Source: Gymnopus androsaceus JB14 (Eukaryota > Basidiomycota > Agaricomycetes > Agaricales > Omphalotaceae). Taken from it: a stretch of 64,000 nucleotides of DNA. Made by a program: the position numbers and the translations under genes. The notes below the pieces were generated by a model that did no database searches, was not told where the DNA came from, and saw only the letters and a list, made by a program, of their open reading frames with translations. This document shows, one piece after another, positions 54,941 through 64,000 of this stretch. Location: positions 62,001 to 126,000 of the forward strand of contig ML769425.1 of assembly GCA_009733575.1 (NCBI GenBank), given 5' to 3'. Positions within the stretch are counted from its first letter, which is position 1, and each line of letters starts with the position of its first letter.

Positions 54941-56179
54941 CCTATCGAAAGAATAAGTAGAGGAAATCTTCACTCATAGATATTTCGAGAACTGCCTTAT
55001 GAGAGGGCTGTTAATCTAAACTGGTCAAATGAGTAAAGGCGAGGCCGCTTCGACGACTAGAGATTTACGCACGAACGGTTGGAGAGGGACAAGAGAGGAT
55101 AACCAGCAAAAGCGAGAACAATGCGCGACTTGGAGGCTCAGCGTGATTGCTTGAAGAGAAAATTGACGCGCTAAAATTATAAAGTAAGTTGGATAGACAA
55201 CAAAGATAGCTAATGCGCGACTCGGAAGCTCACAAAGTCTGGAGAACGCGACTTGCGGACGGCCTAAGAGAACAAAGAGAGAAAGCTCATAAGAAATTGC
55301 AGTAAGCGAGACTCTATCCTGACCCTTACTTGAGGTGCCGCGCTGCGATGGTAGTGGTAGAAAAGAAAGAAAGAATAATGATGCAGGACGCCGATGATTT
55401 ACTTAAGTAGGTTCTTGGCACGTGTCCTTCTCGATTTGGACATGGCGTAACCCGAATTGTGCCGGTCAAAGCTGGTCTTATCGACCCAGTTCAATATTTG
55501 AAGATTCAGATCAAGTATATACTTGGAAATCGATTGTGAAGGTTCAACCGTCAGCATGTTTTGACGTAAGACCAATGATGCAGAAGGACACGCGTCGCAT
55601 ACTTGCATTCCGAAATCGTTCAACGTTCACGATCTTGCTACTTGCATAGGCTAATCCACAGGGAAAGAATATTAACGAAGAGTACTAAAAAAGATTGTCA
55701 GTATCTGTTCAAACTCTGAGGATATTTTAGACTTACTTGTTTCGTGTTCTATTTCTGCTTTCACCCTAGGTGGCCCGTGTCCAGAGCTGACAGCCTCTGC
55801 TAGGGGATGGGTCAGGATGATAGGTCGTTTAATTCATTGCCAATTTGGAATTTAGACCCATCGTTCCAATGTACAATGACGAGCCTATCACCCCACGGCT
55901 GCCCGCTGGACGAATGAACAACCCAGGGCCCGCCAGAACCTCTCAATGGGTTAGGCATCGTCTCGCGCCGTGATACTAAGTATAGGGCAGCCCTACATAT
56001 GGAGAACACAGTTTTAATTGTACGCAGTCTACGGGATAATTATGCGCGGTTTGCGAAATTAAGCTCCTAATCGATCACCATAGAGGCCCCTTTAACCTCT
56101 GACCCAAAGCGTCAACTTCAAGTAGATTTCACACACAGAATGAGGAAATACGGGAGCGCAAATCAGATATTTTAGATTG
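54941..56179. other. Intergenic with possible small minus-strand exons
   Basis: Minus-strand frames at 55,812-56,009 (PLRGSGGPWVVHSSSGQPWG) and 55,399-55,623 are open, and some exon-like ends occur. No family or consistent gene model emerges. Confidence 0.3.
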
Positions 56180-56185
56180 CAAGAA

Positions 56186-56260
56186 ATCGATTTGTTTGCG
56201 CAAAACTTCCTTTCTTTCCTTCTCTTTAAGAGCTAGGCTAGCAACAGATTCTATGAGCGC
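56186..56260 (-). pseudogene. Stub of MCM10 exon 1
   Basis: It matches the 5' part of exon 1 (ESVASLALKEKERKEVLRKQ-like on the minus strand). The ATG has become ATA at 56,252-56,254, and nothing of the rest follows. Confidence 0.8.
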
Positions 56261-56694
56261 GTAACTTAGACGCGAATCGGTCAGGTGCACTAACTCCTTT
56301 TTAATCTCCGCTCCCTCTTTCTCATTGGCTCCTTGCGAGTCTCTCCGTAGAATCTTCTATAGCCTATCTGTCCTTTATTTATTAGTCTAAATTTGTAGAA
56401 TAGCACACTGTTTACGGCCGAGAATAATTTCTTGCCTGTGAGCGGCATACATTTTTTATTTACGAGAACAAGCAAAATTCGGCAATCCCCGAACAATGCT
56501 GCTTTGCGCTAGAAAAACGCAGACTCGGATTACATTTCGGAACACAGCTTGAAATCAAACCACCACCTTCCCGAATTGTTTCTCTGGATTCTCCTAATCC
56601 CACTCCATCCTTTCGCTCTAAAACTACAAACTATCCTCATTCTGAGGACGTCACTGAAATAGAGGACGCGGCTTTTGCACTCACTTCTGCCGCT

Positions 56695-58102
56695 ATGACA
56701 ATAAATGATTCTCCACAATTTCTGGATCCGTCGCAGAATGGGTCTAGCTCAGACTCTACTGCATCGTCAAGTTCTCTCGATAAATCACTCGCGTGGCGTC
56801 TTCGTCACTTTGATTATTCGCTTGAAGCTCTACAAGAACTTCGCTCTCGGTTTTTCAAAAACGAGCATCTCTTGCCCGACGATGAATTCTGTCTGTCTGC
56901 GTCCAGTGTAAGTTGACAGATTCCTTTTGTTTTCAGGCCCTTCTAGCCTCCGAATCTATCGCTGTCTTTACTCACACTGATTTCCTTTTTTTTTTTCTGG
57001 GCTCTGCTAGATCATGGACCTTATAGAGGCAAGTATTCTCGACATTCAGTGTGGATGTTTTTCCTCAATGCTTACATTTTGCGGCCAGATCGCAAAATCC
57101 ACACTAGAAGACATTGGTATAGACTTGTGGCCGCACTCTCTGTGTTTCGTCTCTCTTCGTCCACACAAGAAAGCTTACTTTGCTTTGCTTAAATTATTGC
57201 GGAGTCGGACGGATTGCCTCAATACACAGCTACGAGGTCAGTGTCAATGTCTCCCCAGTGACCTTCAACTCGTTCGAGTGATGATACATCGTTTTAAAAA
57301 TAATTCTTTCGGGTTTCCATATCTCCATCGAGGCGGAGTATCTTCCTTCATTGACGGAGTGTTTAAATCAGTGCTAAGGATACTTCCGAGTCCGTCCATT
57401 TGATGGTTGAATTCAGTTTCCCGTTTACATAGCATTCGATCACATTGACTTGTCATACTTACCGTTGCCTTTTCCAACAGCACGCAGCCTCAGGCTTACC
57501 TGTCGTCTTTCGACGAATTTTTCTATCCATCTCGACCCTGCCTATGATTTTTACCTGCCTCCAAAGCCTCGGAGGCCTAAACGGAACATGGACTCTTCAC
57601 AGCCCCAGCAGCTCAAGGAAGTATGTCGAAGCATGCCTCGTAAGTAGTTTTTCTCACCACGCCCAGCATATCGGCCTCAGGCTATTTTTTCTCTCCCTCT
57701 ATAATAATATGCAGACACTGACTCTTCTTCTTACCCCTAATAGCACCCGACGCTTTTCCGCCTTCTGGCTTTACGCCTATATCTTCTCGCTCGCTTATAG
57801 GCCCACAACGGAGACGAAAAAGGATGTGCCTCGATTTCTCCAGTGAGGTTTGGGATTCTCTGGCTATGGTACCCCTACCGCGGCAGCTGCATCCAAGTCT
57901 TCATAATAAACTGCACACCAGTGCATCAGCGTCCGGAAATCCGACTCCGAATCGACGTCCAGCAGCTGCTAGTGGAAACAGTAATACCTTTAAGAAACAA
58001 CGTTTCGGTATTTTCTGCACTGGAAAGACCGAGTTTGGGCTTGGCGGTCGAGCAAGGGTGATCAGTATGGGCCCGGGGAAGCAGTCGTATCGGAGGTTCT
58101 GA
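56695..58102 (+). CDS. Unknown basidiomycete protein, copy 2 (intact from an internal start)
   Basis: Exons 56,695-56,907, 57,011-57,236, 57,481-57,639 and 57,744-58,102 give 318 residues with all phases matching. The upstream start used in copy 1 is changed here from ATG to ATT, so I place the start at the next in-frame ATG (MTINDSPQFLDPS). The N-terminus is Ser-rich. The middle (KSTLEDIGIDLWPHSLCFVS, YFALLKLLRSRTDCLN) is hydrophobic-helical, followed by DPAYDFYLPPKPRRPKR. The tail has GPQRRRKRM (possible nuclear signal) and a conserved end, KKQRFGIFCTGKTEFGLGGR. The function is unknown. Confidence 0.65.
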
Positions 58103-58493
58103 GTCTGAGTCTGAGCTGGCTCCGAACTGGAGGAGTCGGTTACTCGGGGACCAGGCGGAGACTCGAGATTTCATGCTTTATATTTTTAATGGGCTCATAT
58201 CGTGGTTTACCACTTTTTTCTTGGTGCTTATATTTTGCTGGATCTGGAGCCCGGCGTGAGCTTGAGAGGTCTCCAGGTTCCTTATTTACCAGCCCAAATT
58301 TGTATGTATTTTCATTGGGTTTGTTGGATTTTTCAAATACTATTACTTGTTGTGATAATCGTTTAGAAACCATGAATCGAAACCTATTTGATTTTTCATT
58401 CCCGATCTACCAACCCTTTCGTATTTTACAACTTTTTAAAACTTCAACTTCCAAGTACCCTAATCCGTGAACATCCCTCCCTCATGTTCAGGC

Positions 58494-59030
58494 GGCACCC
58501 TCGAACTAGACCTCGATTTACTAGTCTCCGGTGTCCGCTGCCCAGCACGTATCTCATCCAACTCGGCTCTCCACTGCTCCTCAACAACTCATTCTCATCC
58601 TCAGACCCACCAACAGATGTCTCCTCCCTTTCTAGAATATCAATAACGTTCCCTAGTGCATGATCGACTTTGGCGAATGCCTCGCGCATGAGAAAGGGAT
58701 TTCCGATGAGGGTTTGGGAGCTGTTTGAGCGTCCGGTGCCGGGGATGGTGTGGAGGTGGGCTGTGAGTAGTATGGATTAGATTGGACAGGAAGAAATGTG
58801 CGTTGGGTTAGAAGCGTAATTAATGAGGACCGTAGATGGCAGGTAGGACGAACCAGGATGAGGATCGGATCTAGGGTAGACCTAAGAGATTGGGGTGATG
58901 TAGCTTTTGGTACGTATGACTAGATATAACTAGTCACAAACCTGGCCAGGATTCTCGACTGTCGGTGAAGGAGGAATGTCAGGGCTTCCGACGGAGGTAG
59001 GGAATTTCGCTTCGGCTGTACGGAGGGATC
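58494..59030 (-). pseudogene. 3' fragment of the membrane-protein gene, copy 2
   Basis: It carries MREAFAKVDHALGNVIDILE and the preceding exon end, SPTVENPGQ. Eight bases are missing near 58,575 compared with copy 1, which shifts the C-terminal frame. No upstream exons. Confidence 0.75.
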
Positions 59031-59070
59031 ATTGGATGTAAGCATGGAAGATCGCTAAAACCGTTGTCAA

Positions 59071-59551
59071 TTACAGTACCTTCGCCTAAAGACATTGTGT
59101 TTCTTCAAGTAAAGATGAGTGCTCTAGTCAAAAGGTGGATGATGCGATGAGGTTTTATACCTACGATCGATGACGTCGATTCGTGCTGTATTTGATTTCG
59201 AATGTTACGCCACACTCCCGAACGCGGCAGTTTTCCTCGAAGGATTGTTCAATGACGATGGTTCTGGTTGAAGAGACATTCACCATGCTTCTCGATTCTA
59301 TGGCCTTTTATTTTCTTTGTCTTGTCGCTGAGCATCCTTCCACCACATCTATTCAATCAACATTAAACTCGAAAAAAAATTGGGATTTGGGAAGGTCACA
59401 AAATGGCGAACATATGCAGATCTACAAAGGACTAGGGTTTACGAAGTACAAAGTAATAATAAAAAAGACGTAAAAACCGAAGGTTGCCTCGCTTTCGATT
59501 GTTGGTTTCACTGTAAGAGTGATGAAGGGAACATCCAAAAACAAAAGCAAA
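59071..59551. other. Intergenic, nothing recognised
   Basis: No supported gene. Confidence 0.4.
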
Positions 59552-60489
59552 TTAGCCTACCAGTAAGGCCTTCATAGCCTCAAGGCATTGGAAGACGGCC
59601 TGTCGGCTTTGTGAGTCGGCCATGCCTCGCTTCGCGTAGAGCTGCGCGTTCGGAACAGGGGGTACAAGGCTTTGCACAACGGTAGGCTGTGGTGGATACT
59701 CGCCTCGCGCAACAGCGTCACCAAGTTGTTGGGTTACTGGAATGCGATAGAACATCGGGGTTACACCAGCAAAGCTGACGGCGGGGAATGTTTTCTGGTG
59801 CAGAATCGGACGACCTTGTTGTGCAAGAATACGATTATTTTCTCTGAATGCAGCGATGGCCTCAGCAATCAATCGAGGTAAAAGATCTGCGTTACTCGTA
59901 CCATGCTTGGAGACGTTAGTATCGTGGCGAACAAGTCGTTAGTATGTTTATGGCAACTCACTTTATCCACCTGAGCCAAAAGTAAATGTTCCCCGTCCTC
60001 TTTGACGATGGAAATATCTGGCTTTGTACGAACCGTTTTGTGGTACACTGTGAAGGGTAATACCATCCTGGAGCAAATAAAACGCTCTCCGTTGCCAAAA
60101 TGAAGGAGCCTGAGGATAAATTGAGCGAAATCGTTCACCGCAGCTTTGTCTTCGGTGAGCGCACAGAAAAGGTAGCTGAAGAACAAGCTGTCGTCGTTGC
60201 TCAATTCGCTCAAGGGTCCCCTAGGCTTCGCATCATTGTTGAGAATCGAAGGCGAAATCTGTCTAGCCGGGAGCTCCTTTACACCAAAGAAGGTGCTAGC
60301 ATCGACGCTGATGGTGGATACGTTGAAGGTATGAAGTTCGCTTTCCGTCCATTGGTGACTAGACTTTGCAGAACAGATCATGGCCATGATGTCGGAGGAA
60401 ACAACCCCTATGTACATGTCACATGTCCACTGCCTTGACTCAGACTCATTGGACCAAGCAAGTCTCGTATAACCGTAAAACCTGATCAT
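59552..60489 (-). CDS. Hypothetical protein, possible PD-(D/E)XK nuclease fold
   Basis: Exons 59,962-60,489 and 59,552-59,905 give 293 residues, all in frame. The core KPDISIVKEDGEHLLLAQVD-K resembles the Asp...(E/Q)-x-D-K arrangement of a large family of basidiomycete proteins with a restriction-endonuclease-like fold. The second half, RLIAEAIAAFRENNRI...PMFYRIPVTQQL, also fits that family. The N-terminal 130 residues are not recognised. The usual members are multi-copy and of unknown role. Catalytic activity is not assured, since Gln stands at the usual Glu position. Confidence 0.55.
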
Positions 60490-60515
60490 ATTATCATTAC
60501 TCCTTCGAATGGTTT

Positions 60516-61772
60516 CTAGACAAACTGTAATGGATGTCTATCGCTACTGCTAACAACGACATCAAATGGTTCATTGAATCCAGAATCGGACTTGGATGCC
60601 TGCTGTTGTAGCTGCGCTTGCAGCTTGGAAGCAAGAATAGGGAGATATCCTCGTTCGGTATTCGTATGGCCGCCTACAGCAAGAGAAGATCGTCAATTTG
60701 GGAGCTACCGAACGAGGATAGAGAAACTCACATAGAATAACATTGGTTCCGGCAGCGACTGCTGCTAAGACTTCATGCTGAGAAAACCCTGTCAGATTAG
60801 TTGATCTAAGAAAAATGCAAAGAACGTACATGCTGCATTTCCCCAGTAAAGTACACATCAGCCTTTTTACCCGCAAACACTGAACCACCGCTACCGGCAC
60901 AGATAGCAACAGTTTTTACAAGTGCTGTTGGAGACCTGATTCCGTCCCGAGTGGCGTAACCTACTTGAACTTGAGAGCATCAGAGCAGATATATCAGTAC
61001 GAGGATTATATAGGAAGGATGAACCAAGAGAAGGATGCTGCTAAGTGGCAGATACGCACCTTGTGAAAGCTTCAAATGCTGTTTGACCCTTTTTTCAATC
61101 ACTTCCATAGGAATAGGAGTCTTCAAGGTGAGCAGTCTTCCCAATGCGCCTTCGCTCTTGCCATTTATTGGAGAAATTTTCTCCTGTTGAAGGGCACGCA
61201 CGGTCCCAGCATCTTTTCCACCCATAATACCCTCGGCAAGCCAATCATTTATACCTCCCCAGGTGCAGTCAAGCGCGGTATGAGGGCAATATACCGAAAT
61301 TCCTGCAGCGGCGCATCGAAGGAGATTTGCTTGCAAAGGGTTCGCAAGGGTAAAGGATTTCAAAGCGCCAAAGATCGTTGGATGATACGCGATGATCACT
61401 GAAGCCTCTTGAGATATTGATTCATCGACAACCGCGGTGGTGAGACTGATCTCAACGTCAATTTGAATCGAATCGATGTCGAATGTGGCTGGGAAAAGCC
61501 GGATATTTGGAGCTTACTCGATGGTTAACATGACACGGTTTCGTTTCGACTGGGTTAAAGGCGTTTCTGAGAGATCTATTAGACTAAACAATTCGGGAAT
61601 CTTCAAATCTTCACCAACCCAATAATAGACCGACCTAGTTTAAACGAGAGTTGTTCAGTATCGTAAGTTGGAAGCAGATATTAGCACTGACATTATCGAA
61701 GGATTCTGCGAGTCTCAGAGGTGCAATTCTTCCCATTGCAGTCGAAACTGCTTTCAAAAATAAGCTAGGCAT
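60516..61772 (-). CDS. NIF3-like (YbgI/DUF34) metal-binding protein
   Basis: Start ATG 61,772 (MPSLFLKAVSTAMGRIAP...ESFDN); stop 60,516. Conserved blocks: VIIAYHPTIFGALKSFT; GISVYCPHTALDCTWGGIND; ICAGSGGSVF; ADVYFTGEMQHHEVLAAVAA; CGHTNTERGYLPILASKL. The His and Asp/Glu residues in these blocks bind two metal ions in the family. The cellular role of Nif3 is not settled. Five or so introns of 50-90 nt were placed. A four-base repeat (TTGG) near 61,603 shifts the frame just after DNVGLLLG; the next block is conserved in the shifted frame. Confidence 0.85.
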
Positions 61773-61937
61773 CCTGATCTCAATAGACGAAGAAAGAAAG
61801 CGTGGCGTTCAAGCGCTTACGCGCGCTCACGGGCCGACTCCGGAATTTGCCAGCGTCAGTTTCTCCGAAGTCTTCCGTCTTGCCCAACATCAACGCCAAC
61901 GCAGCTCCGCTCGGTGTAGCTGATAAATCAAAGTAAC
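61773..61937. promoter_or_regulatory. Short bidirectional promoter, NIF3-like gene / QCR6
   Basis: 165 bp separate the two divergent start codons, so the two genes must share a promoter region. No TATA box is evident. Confidence 0.6.
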
Positions 61938-62650
61938 ATGAACAACTCATTAACCTCCTTCTTCTCCTCATTCCTGCCTACTATTCAGGCTGACGCCGAA
62001 AGCGAAAAACCCGCCGCTGCAGAAGAATCATCTTCGAAAGAGGCTACGGAGAGCGGAGCTTCCGCTGAAGAAGGAGAGGCTGAGGAAGAACCTGCAGCCG
62101 AGGAAGAGGAAGAGGAAGAGGAGGAGCCTGAAGATGTACGTTCTTCGTTTTCAACTTTTTCTTTTCGCTTTCTGACTTGCTATCCATTGCCTAGGCCCAC
62201 CCAACCATCCGCGCTGACTGTCAATCGTCCTCCAAATGCGCTCCCCTCGCCAAACATTTTGAACACTGCCAGGAAAAAGTGAATGCTGGAGAAGGGTTTA
62301 AGGGAGAAGATTGCGTCGAGGAAATGTACGTTGTCTGTCTGGCTTTTTGTCACTGCTAACTGTTCCGACTTTTGTAGGTGTACGTCTAATACTCGTCTTT
62401 TTGGGCTTCATGGAGCTAAAATTTGAACGTAATTCTCTCCTGGTCGTTTCAAATACGTGGTGCAACTCGTACCTTGAATCTACAGTCCAGTACGTCTATT
62501 TTTTTTCTGCTCTGTCCTTATATTGACTGTCATACGTCCTTTTTCTGTCTGTGCGCCTCCGTCTGGTGCCTCCCTACTCATCAAATCAACAGTATGATGC
62601 ATTGCGTCGATGACTGTGCTGCTCCCAAGCTTTTCGCCAAGCTACGATAG
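61938..62650 (+). CDS. qcr6: Cytochrome bc1 complex hinge subunit (Qcr6)
   Basis: Exons 61,938-62,135, 62,195-62,325 and 62,593-62,650 give 128 residues in frame. The N-terminus (SLTSFFSSFLPTIQADAE) is followed by a long Glu/Ala-rich acidic region (AEEEPAAEEEEEEEEEPED). The hinge domain has DC...KCAPLAKHFEHC...GEDCVEE...MHCVDDCAAPKLFAKLR, with the Cys residues that form disulfides. Qcr6 sits on the intermembrane-space side of mitochondrial complex III and helps cytochrome c1 dock cytochrome c. The 267-nt second intron is unusually long and may hide a very small exon (family members often have EMYHMMHC or ELFHMMHC here). Confidence 0.88.
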
Positions 62651-64000
62651 ACGGTAAAACTTAGGGTGGGTTAGTTGATTCCCAATGGATGGTAAGCTAG
62701 TTCACTATCCGTTACATCTATCCTATGCGAACGCCGAGACGACTTGCTTTTTTAATAGGTTAAATGGTGGAATCGAACTTCGAAGAACATGTAGAATAAG
62801 GAGCAGAATGAACGAATCCCTGTCCTTGGCTTACTACCGATTCTCGAGTTCCTTCTCCATCACAATGCCAATGCACATTGCAGATTGCGGGACATCTTTT
62901 TGACCAATGCCTACGAAACTCTCCAAGCTTCTGAGAAAGCAATTTTTTTTGGATTCAAACAATCCGACTACCATCTTATGCCGCCATTTTAGTAAGCCTT
63001 CTGCAGTTAGCTGTCGCAGTGGCGAAATAAAAGCGCTTCTGCTTGTACGGTTGACATCAGTCGGGCTCTCTAATACCATCGGAATGAGTAGTGACTATCA
63101 TGATGATCATCCATACTCGATGCATATGATGTTCTACTGCAGTTCGAAATCCGCGGTGCGACTGCTTCAAGGTATAGAAGTATCTGATCTCGGAGGATGC
63201 AGGGTAAGTAGTATCGCAGACAAGAATCCTACAGAAAAATGTCGGTCCATTATTACCTTTCTAGCAATTAGCTGACCTTTAGACTTCAAGTCTATTATCT
63301 TCAAAGACGGTGTAGACTACATCCCATGTCGTATTCAAGTCTGTCAGGGAGATCACGTCGACGCTGTCTGACTGTAAGGACCACGGACTCACGTTATGAT
63401 ACCGTTGGGTACTGACCTCCTCAAACGTTCTTGGCGCAGTGCAGCCCGCATAGCAATTCAAGAAAATCTTCGTGCGCTATTAAATATCATTTTGAGTGCA
63501 TTCGGGTAGTCAAGAGCCTGCGGTTTTGGCGAGCACGTCTTCATTCTGATCCGCTCATTGTTATATAGGCAAATTACACAAACAATCTCAGCATTCGTCG
63601 AACTCGTCGTAAAGCTCAACGAGCCATTCCTTCCGACCCTTCTCTAGGCGCTGTACGACTGGATGTTTGCAGGAGAAAATAATGGTAAGTCTGTTCATTC
63701 ATTCGTTGTGCCTTTGCTGTTTATGACTTGTTTACGCAGATGTACATATGAATGATTATAATGCTTTTCTGTGCATGTTTTGATCGATCGCTCATTCGTT
63801 CACCTCTCTGATGAACCGATATGTTGTTGTCCCTCTTGTGGTATACTCAACGCTTCGGCAATAATCTCGAAATGGCTAAATTCTCCTGACTGCTAGTGTC
63901 ATGCGTAGACACCGTCACAGACGATATCATTCTCAACTAGACATCCTCATGCATACACGCGCCGGAGACGTCAAAACGAACTGTCTGCTTCGATGAGTGC
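62651..64000 (+). other. Broken or partial gene, possibly UTP10/HEATR1-like near the end
   Basis: Several exon-like pieces lie on the plus strand: ILEFLLHHNANAHCRLRDIF (near 62,840), AARIAIQENLRALLNIILSA (near 63,440) and FVELVVKLNEPF...ALYDWMFAGEN (near 63,595-63,680). The last resembles the C-terminal HEAT-repeat region of Utp10/HEATR1, a nucleolar rRNA-processing factor, but contains a stop (TAG near 63,646). The pieces may be from more than one gene, and the window ends at 64,000. Confidence 0.3.

Larger units (their letters stand above)
56180..59070. repeat. Tandem segmental duplication, copy 2
   Basis: Partner of 49,930-53,000, about 3.2 kb downstream of it. It begins inside MCM10 exon 1 and ends within an exon of the membrane-protein gene, so only the gene between them was duplicated whole. 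Confidence 0.9.

Noticed and set aside
55399..56009. Two small minus-strand frames as a gene
   Set aside because: No phase-consistent exon chain or recognisable domain; left as intergenic.

Overview
The window reads as nuclear DNA of a basidiomycete fungus, most likely an Agaricomycete. The host genes have many exons split by GT-AG introns of about 50-60 nt. The recognisable proteins are fungal: Mcm10, Nif3, the Qcr6 hinge protein, SR-type splicing factors and a RING-CH membrane protein. Much of the rest is DNA of mobile elements. This was worked out by eye; no similarity search was run.

Layout. Positions 1-41,300 are mostly transposable elements and their debris. They include a TA-flanked DDE transposon carrying two convergent genes (5,967-9,753), a complete Ty1/copia element (16,988-22,136), a copia 3' remnant (25,336-26,390) and a Ty3/gypsy remnant cut by a Tc1-type element (26,392-30,402). 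A second complete but decayed copia element lies on the minus strand (33,375-38,781). At least fourteen short non-autonomous elements are scattered between them. One probable host gene (10,662-11,885, minus) and a relic of an AA9-type oxidase gene sit in this part. From 41,500 to 64,000 the DNA is gene-dense: two neighbouring RRM/RS genes, a RING-CH ligase, MCM10, a duplicated unknown gene, a membrane-protein gene, a small hypothetical gene, a nuclease-fold-like gene, and NIF3 divergent from QCR6.

Two segmental duplications organise the window. Block 1.77-3.92 kb is a decayed copy of 39.98-41.93 kb, which holds the promoter and 5' exons of an SR gene. Block 49.93-53.0 kb is repeated at 56.18-59.07 kb. 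Comparing copies gives filled and empty sites, and so exact ends for several inserted elements.

The most unusual signal is in the LTRs. Both complete copia elements carry, just after the TATA box, a leader segment with a canonical intron. It is followed by a second copy of the same leader from which exactly that intron is missing. The two elements share no obvious sequence there, so the arrangement seems to have arisen twice or to be kept by function. A second theme is a set of hAT-type (8-bp target duplication) and other short elements, each filled with its own short palindromic motif. A third is heavy CpG-to-TpG decay of elements, and scattered one-base frameshifts even in conserved host genes, which may be assembly errors.
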